Below are positions 34,981 through 41,326 of a DNA stretch of 64,000 nucleotides, in pieces. Positions within the stretch are counted from its first letter, which is position 1. The number at the start of each line of letters is the position of its first letter. The translations under genes and the position numbers were made by a program. This DNA comes from Maridesulfovibrio zosterae DSM 11974 (GTDB lineage Bacteria; Desulfobacterota; Desulfovibrionia; Desulfovibrionales; Desulfovibrionaceae): NCBI RefSeq assembly GCF_000425265.1, contig NZ_AUDC01000002.1, positions 1-64,000 on the forward strand, read 5' to 3'. The notes beneath the pieces were generated by a model. It worked only from the letters and a program-made list of their open reading frames with translations, ran no database searches and was not told the origin of the DNA.

Positions 34981-35057
34981 TGGTCGGGATAGCAGGATTT
35001 GAACCTGCGGTCTCTGCGTCCCGAACGCAGCGCTCTACCAGGCTGAGCCACATCCCG
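34981..35057 (-). tRNA. tRNA-Pro, anticodon CGG
   Basis: 77-base cloverleaf on the minus strand, with the 3' CCA encoded. Acceptor arms CGGGATG and TATCCCG pair (one G-T at the base); the anticodon stem CTGCG/CGCAG carries loop TTCGGGA, giving anticodon CGG (reads CCG). The T loop is the standard GGTTCAAATCC. Nothing suggests an integrated element at its 3' end: the terminator follows at once. Confidence 0.97.
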
Positions 35058-35072
35058 TCATGTGGGAGGGTA

Positions 35073-35099
35073 ATTATCTAATGATTATTGTAATGGCAA
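35073..35099 (-). promoter_or_regulatory. Candidate promoter of tRNA-Pro
   Basis: On the minus strand TTGCCA (35094-35099) and GATAAT (35073-35078) lie 15 bases apart, with the -10 box 16 bases from the tRNA 5' end. The spacing is short, so the call is tentative. Confidence 0.4.
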
Positions 35100-35336
35100 G
35101 AAAAAAATGAACTAAAAAAATAATTTCAAAAAGATGAACAATATTTTTTTTATGTTCTTGCAGATATGGTTTCTGTGTTTTATGATATTTGTTCATTTTT
35201 TAAAAAAAAATTTAAATAAATTTCTAATACGATTTTTTGTGAAATTCGAGGAGTTTGTTGGACAAAAACTCACATATGTGCGAAGTTTTATCTACAGTTA
35301 TGATTCAGAGTATATTTTCGGTGATTGTTTTTGGTT

Positions 35337-35366
35337 TTGAAAAAAAATTAGAAAAACTTTTATATA
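35337..35366 (+). promoter_or_regulatory. Candidate sigma70 promoter of the chemosensory operon
   Basis: TTGAAA (35337-35342) and TTATAT/TATATA (35360-35366) with 17-18 bases between, about 55 bases before the cheB start. Confidence 0.5.
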
Positions 35367-35421
35367 CAAGTTGTTAGATGCTTTTATAGACGTATGAGCC
35401 AAGGGAAAGGAGATCTGGTTA

Positions 35422-36474
35422 GTGATAAATGTCGTAGTTGTAGATGATTCTGCTTTTATGCGTAAAGCCATCAGTACGATGCTGGAAAAAGATCCCGGTA
35501 TTAAGGTGGTGGCTACTGCGCGCGACGGCGAGGAAGGATTAAGGGTTATCAGGAAGCATAATCCTGATGTCGTAACTCTTGATATTGAAATGCCGAAGAT
35601 GGACGGATTGACCGCATTACGGCATATAATGATGGAAATGCCGCGACCTGTCCTGATGGTAAGTTCTTTGACAACTGAAGGAGCAGAATCAACGCTTAAG
35701 GCCATGGACCTTGGGGCAGTAGACTTTATTCCTAAGCAGCTGTCTAAAGTTTCTCTGGATATAGTAAAAATTGAGCGAGACCTTATTTCCAAGGTTAAAA
35801 CTATTGCTAACCGCAAGATGCGTCCTGTTCCTAGAGTGAGGCCTTCGGCATCAGCCGCTCGTCGTCAGGCTGTATCTTTAAGAACTCCTCGTGGACGTGC
35901 AAAGCGTGATATTGTGGTTATAGGCGTATCGACCGGCGGACCTCCTGCTGTTCAGAAGATTTTATCTTCGCTTCCTAAAGATTTTCCTGCTGGAATTGTT
36001 ATTGCTCAGCATATGCCTAAGGCTTTTACCGGACCGTTTGCTAACAGGCTGAATGGTGTAAGTCAGCTAAATGTTAAAGAGGCAGAGACAGGTGACAGAT
36101 TGTTGCCTGGACATGTATTTATTGCTCCAGGTGGATCGCATCTGATTCTTGATCAAAAGGTAAGCAGAATTGATCTTATCGTGACACCGAACCCTAAAGA
36201 AGCCCTTTATAAACCTTCAGCAAATGTTTTAGTTTCGTCTGTGGCCGATGCTGTTGGCCGTCGTGCTTTAGGAGTCATCTTGACTGGAATGGGCAATGAT
36301 GGGCGTGATGGCATCAGGGAACTTAAAAGTAAGGGAGGAAGGGCTATCGCTCAGAGTGATTCTTCCTGTGTCGTTTATGGAATGCCTAAGGCTATCGTAG
36401 ATGACGGACTTGCTGATGAAATTGTAGATATTGATGATATGGCTAATGCCATCATAAATAATCTCTACCTGTAG
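35422..36474 (+). CDS. cheB: Chemotaxis response regulator and protein-glutamate methylesterase
   Basis: 350 residues: receiver domain (1-120) with acidic pocket VVDDS, phospho-acceptor D54 (TLDIEMPKMDG) and the switch Lys (FIPKQLSK), a basic linker (about 130-160), and the methylesterase domain with catalytic Ser170 (GVSTGGPP), His in IAQHMPKAF and Asp in GMGNDGRDGI. It removes methyl groups from receptors and, when phosphorylated by CheA, adapts the array. The start is GTG with AAAGGAGA 8 bases upstream. First gene of a seven-gene operon; about 48 bases separate it from the HEAT gene. Confidence 0.95.
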   Translation: MINVVVVDDSAFMRKAISTMLEKDPGIKVVATARDGEEGLRVIRKHNPDVVTLDIEMPKMDGLTALRHIMMEMPRPVLMVSSLTTEGAESTLKAMDLGAVDFIPKQLSKVSLDIVKIERDLISKVKTIANRKMRPVPRVRPSASAARRQAVSLRTPRGRAKRDIVVIGVSTGGPPAVQKILSSLPKDFPAGIVIAQHMPKAFTGPFANRLNGVSQLNVKEAETGDRLLPGHVFIAPGGSHLILDQKVSRIDLIVTPNPKEALYKPSANVLVSSVADAVGRRALGVILTGMGNDGRDGIRELKSKGGRAIAQSDSSCVVYGMPKAIVDDGLADEIVDIDDMANAIINNLYL

Positions 36475-36522
36475 ACGAAAATTTGAAATTATCTTGCAGC
36501 GTAAAACAGTGGGGAACTGGCG

Positions 36523-38451
36523 ATGACGGATTGTTCCAAAGTTCTTGAAGAACTTAAAAGTGATGACAATGAGATTGTCCGCGAGGCTGCCTTTCAAGCC
36601 GGAGAGCTTGGTTGTGCTGATGCTGTACCGTTACTGGCTGACTTGCTCAAATCCAATCATTTAGGATTGCAGGAGGCAGCTGATCACGCATTACGCAGCA
36701 TCGGCGGTAAAAGTGTGGTACAAGCTGTTGTGCCGTTGTTGCGCTCTGACGATGCTCCTGCACGAAATCTTTCTATGGATATTTTGCGTGAAGTAGGAGC
36801 TCAGGATTTTCCTTCACTGGTTGATCTGGTGCATGATGATGACGCTGATATCCGTATTTTTGCGACAGACATTTTAGGTTCTACGGACAGTTTTATGGCT
36901 GTTGAGCCTTTATGTGATGCTTTACTTAAAGATCCTGAAGTAAATGTTCGTTATCAGGCTGCTGTCAGTCTTGGGGATCTTGCAAATCCTGCCGCAGCCC
37001 GGTGCTTGAACAAGGCTATGCTTGATGATGAATGGGTTCAGTATGCAGTCATTGAAGCTCTTGCAAAGATTAAGCACTCCAGCTCAGTAGACGCGTTGGT
37101 TAAGGCTTTGAATTCCAGTTCTGATCTTGTTGCATCAATGATTGTGGACGCTTTGGGAGAGGTCGGAAATATTAAAGCCGTTACTATGCTTTTGCGCCAT
37201 CTTGATAAATCTCCGACTGCTTTGCGCAATAAAATAGTCAAGGCTATTGTTGGTATTCTTGGTGGAAAGTCTCTCAAACTCCTTTCTGCTTCAGAGCGAG
37301 AAAAACTTAGAGAGTATATGCTTATTGCTCTTAAGGATGAAGACCATGAGGTGCAGGACGCAGCTATTACCGGCCTAAGTTTTGTCGGTGGTGAAAAGGC
37401 AACTGCAGAGGTTCTTAATATTGCCTGTGAGCTTGACCATGACCGTGACAGAGACCGTCTCGCTAATATTATAGAGGATATGTCCAATTTAAGCTTTAAT
37501 TCTTCAATGGTTGATGCTCTTAACTGCGGCAATATGAAGAAGGCATCATTGGCCGTTCAGCTTTTATCCCATCTTGAAGGCGAAGATGTTTCTGATGCAC
37601 TTATGAATGCATTTGAAGGTGGAGATCGCAATATAAAACGTGAAATCCTTGAGGCTTTGCTTGAAATTGCTGGAGATGAGGCTAAAGAATTTTTCGAGAA
37701 TATTCTTAAGAATGAACAAGACGGATCCATGCTTAAGTCTACTATCCATTTTCTTGGACTTAAGCTTAAAGATTTAAAAGCAATTGATGGTATATTTGCT
37801 TTGTTGGATCATCCCTATGATGATGTAAAAGAGGCTGCCCTTGATGCCTGTGTTGCTATTGGCGGTGACGAAATTAATCAGAGATTTGTCAATCTTTTTG
37901 AAAGTGATGAAGCAATAGATCGGCTTATGGCTGTTTTTGCAATGGGCAAACTAGATGCCCAGGCTAATATTGAGTACATAAGAATGGCCCTTGAAGATGA
38001 GTTGCCTGATGTTAGGAAAATTGCCCTTGAAGCCCTCCATGACTGCGGTTCGCACGCCGAGAGTTTACCTTTAGTTATTTCCAGACTTCATGATGAAAAT
38101 CGTGATGTGCGGTTAACCGTTGTGGAGCTGTTGGGCAGTTGTTATAAAGATGAAGTTATTCCTTATATTATTCAGGCTCTTCAGGATGATGATGACTGGG
38201 TGCAGATTCGTGCTGCGGAGGCTCTTGGCGAACATCGTGAAGAAAGTGCGCTTCCACAATTAATAACAATGCTGGATTCTCCTAATAAGCTTGTAGCAAT
38301 CAAAGTGGTTGAAGTTCTAGGTACTATTGGCGGAACCATGGCTTTTCAGGCTTTGCTTGAAGCTTCCAATGGTGATGCTAACCCGGAACTGGTACAAGCT
38401 GCCGAAGAGGCTATTTTAAGAATCCAGGAAGAGCAAGGAGAAGGGGATTAG
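36523..38451 (+). CDS. HEAT-repeat protein in the chemosensory operon
   Basis: 642 residues made of about 18-20 HEAT/PBS-lyase-like repeats of about 31 residues each, with the pattern A...LG.....A...L...L.D....VR..A..AL (for example PEVNVRYQAAVSLGDL, DEDHEVQDAAITGLSF, DELPDVRKIALEALHD, DDDDWVQIRAAEALGE). Strongly acidic, no membrane segment, no enzyme residues. HEAT solenoids are protein-binding scaffolds. It lies between cheB and cheR, and cheR starts on the base after its stop, so it should be made in step with CheR. I infer a scaffold or regulator for CheB, CheR or the array; the partner is not known. Confidence 0.85.
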   Translation: MTDCSKVLEELKSDDNEIVREAAFQAGELGCADAVPLLADLLKSNHLGLQEAADHALRSIGGKSVVQAVVPLLRSDDAPARNLSMDILREVGAQDFPSLVDLVHDDDADIRIFATDILGSTDSFMAVEPLCDALLKDPEVNVRYQAAVSLGDLANPAAARCLNKAMLDDEWVQYAVIEALAKIKHSSSVDALVKALNSSSDLVASMIVDALGEVGNIKAVTMLLRHLDKSPTALRNKIVKAIVGILGGKSLKLLSASEREKLREYMLIALKDEDHEVQDAAITGLSFVGGEKATAEVLNIACELDHDRDRDRLANIIEDMSNLSFNSSMVDALNCGNMKKASLAVQLLSHLEGEDVSDALMNAFEGGDRNIKREILEALLEIAGDEAKEFFENILKNEQDGSMLKSTIHFLGLKLKDLKAIDGIFALLDHPYDDVKEAALDACVAIGGDEINQRFVNLFESDEAIDRLMAVFAMGKLDAQANIEYIRMALEDELPDVRKIALEALHDCGSHAESLPLVISRLHDENRDVRLTVVELLGSCYKDEVIPYIIQALQDDDDWVQIRAAEALGEHREESALPQLITMLDSPNKLVAIKVVEVLGTIGGTMAFQALLEASNGDANPELVQAAEEAILRIQEEQGEGD

Positions 38452-39330
38452 ATGTCTTCTCTGTTTTCAAAAACTATATCACTGCGCAAAGAGTTAAAAA
38501 TATCTGAGCTGGAATTTACCCAGTTAAGAGATTTTATCTATGATCAAGCCGGTATTTTTATTGCTGGAAACCGTAAGTACCTGCTTGAAAACCGTCTTTC
38601 TAACCGTCTGAAGGAACTTAACCTGAAGAATTTTGGCGAATACTACTATTATTTACAGTATGACCCAGGTAAGAAGTCGGAACTGAATAAGCTCTTTGAG
38701 GTTATAACAACAAATGAAACAAGTTTTTACCGCAACCCTCCTCAGCTTAAGGTTTTTCAAACCAAAGTACTTCCGGAAGTGCTGAACGAACTGCGTAAAA
38801 AAAGAAGAAAACGTTTACGCATATGGTCAGCAGGATGTTCTACTGGTGAAGAGCCATATACTCTTGCCATGATTATTCATGATGTGCTTGGCGCAGAGCT
38901 TTCCAGCTGGGATATTAAAATTACTGCTAACGACCTTTCTGAAAGAGTTCTGACGTCTGCACGACGTGCTGTATACAGCGAGTATTCACTTAGAACGACT
39001 CCTAAGGAAATTGTTAGAAAGTACTTTGAGCAGGATGGTAAGCAGTATAAAGTTAAGCCTGCGATCAAGAAGCTTGTCAGCTTTGGACAGATCAACCTGA
39101 GTGACCGAATGCAGGTGAAAAGGGTTGAGCGCTCTGAAATAGTTTTTTGCAGGAACGTTATCATTTATTTTGATGAGGCAATGAAGAAAAAAGTTATCAA
39201 TGCCTATTATGATAATCTAGTCCCGGGTGGATTTCTGATTATTGGACACTCAGAATCACTGCATAATATTACCAGAGCTTTTAAGCCTGTGCACCATCCC
39301 GGAGCTATTATTTACCAGAAGCTGGAATAA
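38452..39330 (+). CDS. cheR: Chemotaxis protein methyltransferase
   Basis: 292 residues. All-helical N-terminal domain (about 15-90) with LRDFIYDQAGIFI and NRLSNRLKELN, the linker TTNETSFYRNPPQL, and the SAM-binding domain with IWSAGCSTGEEPYTLAMII, ITANDLSERVL and IVFCRNVIIYFD. It methylates receptor glutamates using SAM. It lacks a C-terminal TPR or receptor-docking extension. An upstream GGAG sits in the end of the HEAT gene. It needs receptors coded elsewhere, as none lie in this operon. Confidence 0.95.
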   Translation: MSSLFSKTISLRKELKISELEFTQLRDFIYDQAGIFIAGNRKYLLENRLSNRLKELNLKNFGEYYYYLQYDPGKKSELNKLFEVITTNETSFYRNPPQLKVFQTKVLPEVLNELRKKRRKRLRIWSAGCSTGEEPYTLAMIIHDVLGAELSSWDIKITANDLSERVLTSARRAVYSEYSLRTTPKEIVRKYFEQDGKQYKVKPAIKKLVSFGQINLSDRMQVKRVERSEIVFCRNVIIYFDEAMKKKVINAYYDNLVPGGFLIIGHSESLHNITRAFKPVHHPGAIIYQKLE

Positions 39331-39357
39331 TGCAGTCTGCAAAATAAAATTTTAAAT

Positions 39358-40191
39358 ATGCGGACTGACATGGTAAATATTAAAGATAGTGATATGTTAA
39401 GTGAAAATAATTCTCGAGCTAAGGTTTATGCTATTGCTAATCAGAAAGGAGGGGTAGGCAAGACTACTACAGCACTTACATTGGGAGAGGCTCTTTCCAG
39501 ACTTTCAAAAAAAGTTTTGGTTATTGATCTCGATCCACATGCAAATGCATCGGTGCATATGTCATATTACCCAGAAAACTTAACTGAGACAGCACATGAT
39601 TTGTTCTTTGAAAATACAGATTTTAAGACAATCTGGATGAAAATTGTTCTGAAACGTGAAGATGTCGGATTTGATTTTGTTCCGGCCAGTATCAGACTTT
39701 CTGAGCTTGAGGTTGATTTTAAGGACAGGAAGAATAAGGGGATGGTCCTTTCCAAGGCTTTAGAAGAGGTTAAAGCTCATTATGATTATATAATCATAGA
39801 CTGTCCGCCTCATGTGGGAGTTTTGCTTGTTAATGCCATAGTAGCATCTGATATAGTTTTGATTCCCATACAGACAGATTTTTTAGCTCTTTATGGTATT
39901 CGGTTGTTATTCGATACAATAAAGATTTTAAATAAAGTTTTGCCTGAACCTGTTAAATTCAGAGCCTTGCCCACCATGTATGACGGAAGGGCAGGAGCTT
40001 GTCGGAAGATTTTGAATCTTATCAGGAGAAAGCTCGGAGAAAAAGTTTTTAGTACCATAGTACATATGGATACGAAATTTAGAGAGGCTTGCGCCAGTGG
40101 AAGGATTATTTTTGATGTAGATCCTAATACAAGAGGCGCATTAGAATACATGCAGCTTGCAAGAGAGATTATCAGAAATGAAAACGCCTGA
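39358..40191 (+). CDS. ParA/MinD-family ATPase of the chemosensory operon
   Basis: 277 residues. Deviant Walker A QKGGVGKTTTALTLG, switch I with LVIDLDPHANASVHM, and Walker B-like IIDCPPHVGVLLVNAI. Class Ib ParA length. The start is uncertain: ATG at 39358 has no clear ribosome-binding site, and ATGs at 39370 and 39394 are alternatives. ParA proteins inside chemotaxis operons (ParC of Vibrio, PpfA of Rhodobacter) place chemosensory arrays at poles or along the cell. The CheW-like gene overlaps it by 14 bases, as parP follows parC in Vibrio. No ParB gene is nearby, so chromosome segregation is unlikely. Confidence 0.85.
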   Translation: MRTDMVNIKDSDMLSENNSRAKVYAIANQKGGVGKTTTALTLGEALSRLSKKVLVIDLDPHANASVHMSYYPENLTETAHDLFFENTDFKTIWMKIVLKREDVGFDFVPASIRLSELEVDFKDRKNKGMVLSKALEEVKAHYDYIIIDCPPHVGVLLVNAIVASDIVLIPIQTDFLALYGIRLLFDTIKILNKVLPEPVKFRALPTMYDGRAGACRKILNLIRRKLGEKVFSTIVHMDTKFREACASGRIIFDVDPNTRGALEYMQLAREIIRNENA

Positions 40192-40873
40192 AGAATATTT
40201 CGTTGAGAATGTTAACCTTCCCAGTGAGGAAAAACAGGCAAGCGGTTATACTGATGCCGAAGCAGCTTTTATGGATAAATACATGGGTATTGGAGGTAAA
40301 TCTTCCTTTGATAATATTCAGCGTGTTGATCCGAGAAGTGATGTTGCTTTGCCTGGTTTCGGTTCAGCTCCTCAAGATTACTCTGGCGAAGGCAGCTCTG
40401 CTGATTTTGAAGAAAAGCTTAGAGATGAAGATGAAGTTCAACTTGTGAGTTTTGTTGTTGGAGATAGGGAATACGGTTTACCTATTATGGTGATACAGGA
40501 AGTCGTTAGAAAAGTACCTGTTACTTTGCTTCCCGCAGCTCCAAGGTATATGCAGGGCATTATTAATCTTAGAGGTAGGGTTACCCCTGTACTCGATTTG
40601 CGGCACTTGCTGCATGATGGTAAGGGAGTCTCAGATAAGTTTGTAGTAGTTTGCAAGCATAAAGGACTCCAGATAGGATTAGCTATTAGTGCAGTCAGAA
40701 CAATGTATCGTGCTGAAAAAAAAGAGCTGGTCTGGGGAGTTGAATCTGAGATCGGTGTAGCCTCTGATTTCCTGCTCGGCCTGTACAAATACGGGGAAAA
40801 ATTAGTCAGCATTCTCTCCGTTGATAGACTGGTTGAACAAATTTTAAAGAGTGAAGGAGAGGGAAATGCCTAA
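40178..40873 (+). CDS. cheW: CheW-domain coupling protein with long N-terminal extension (ParP-like)
   Basis: 231 residues. The C-terminal about 140 residues form a CheW domain (LVSFVVGDREYGLPIMVIQE, APRYMQGIINLRGRVTPVLD), which links CheA to receptors. Before it lies an acidic, Gly/Ser-containing extension of about 90 residues with no known domain (EYFVENVNLPSEEKQ, AFMDKYMGIGG). Normal CheW has no such extension; ParP of Vibrio has one and uses it to bind ParC, the ParA homologue. The ATG at 40178 overlaps the parA end, so the two are coupled. Whether it acts as CheW, ParP or both cannot be told here; this operon has no other CheW. Confidence 0.85.
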   Translation: MKTPEEYFVENVNLPSEEKQASGYTDAEAAFMDKYMGIGGKSSFDNIQRVDPRSDVALPGFGSAPQDYSGEGSSADFEEKLRDEDEVQLVSFVVGDREYGLPIMVIQEVVRKVPVTLLPAAPRYMQGIINLRGRVTPVLDLRHLLHDGKGVSDKFVVVCKHKGLQIGLAISAVRTMYRAEKKELVWGVESEIGVASDFLLGLYKYGEKLVSILSVDRLVEQILKSEGEGNA

Positions 40874-41234
40874 ACATATTCTTATTGTGGACGATTCAAA
40901 GACTGTAAGGAACCTCGTTGCCTTCATTATGAAAAAAGAGGGATTCAAGGTTACTACTGCCGAAGACGGTCTTGACGGACTTGAGAAATTGTATAGCCTT
41001 GAAAAAGTAGACTTGATTATTTCAGATGTTAACATGCCAAGGATGGACGGATTTACTTATATTAAGACCGTTCGCGAGCAGGATGCATATAAAGATATTC
41101 CTATCATTGTCCTTTCAACTGAAGGTCAGGAAAAAGATATTCAGACTGGGTTAAGTCTAGGTGCAAACCTTTATATGGTTAAACCTGCACAGCCTGAAAA
41201 AATGGTCAAGAATATTAAAATGCTTCTGGGGTAA
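40866..41234 (+). CDS. cheY: CheY-type single-domain response regulator
   Basis: 122 residues, receiver domain only: acidic pocket VDDSKTVR, phospho-acceptor D54 (ISDVNMPRMDGF), Thr/Ser switch (VLSTEGQ) and Lys (MVKPAQPE). GGAGAGGG precedes the ATG at 40866, which overlaps the end of the CheW gene by 8 bases; an upstream TTG is not needed. It takes phosphate from CheA, then probably acts on flagellar motors or another output. Confidence 0.95.
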   Translation: MPKHILIVDDSKTVRNLVAFIMKKEGFKVTTAEDGLDGLEKLYSLEKVDLIISDVNMPRMDGFTYIKTVREQDAYKDIPIIVLSTEGQEKDIQTGLSLGANLYMVKPAQPEKMVKNIKMLLG

Positions 41235-41326
41235 TGTATTGATTGCTTGTGCCTGTCCGGGCTATTAAGTAAATTATCGGATGCTGTGATTGATCGCAGA
41301 GGAACTTTTAATACAGGGGTCTCTAG

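Larger units (their letters stand above)
35058..35421. other. AT-rich intergenic region between tRNA-Pro and the chemosensory operon
   Basis: About 360 bases, very AT-rich with many A and T tracts (35100-35360), consistent with curved promoter DNA. It carries the tRNA promoter at one end and the cheB promoter at the other. A 68-codon frame inside it has no ribosome-binding site and low-complexity Phe/Lys composition, so I do not call it. Confidence 0.5.

Noticed and set aside
34981-35057. tRNA-Pro as an integration site
   Set aside because: The tRNA is followed at once by its terminator and ordinary genes, with no repeated 3' end nearby.
35134-35340. 68-codon frame in the AT-rich region before cheB
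   Set aside because: Low-complexity Phe/Lys/Ile content, no ribosome-binding site, and it runs into the cheB promoter.
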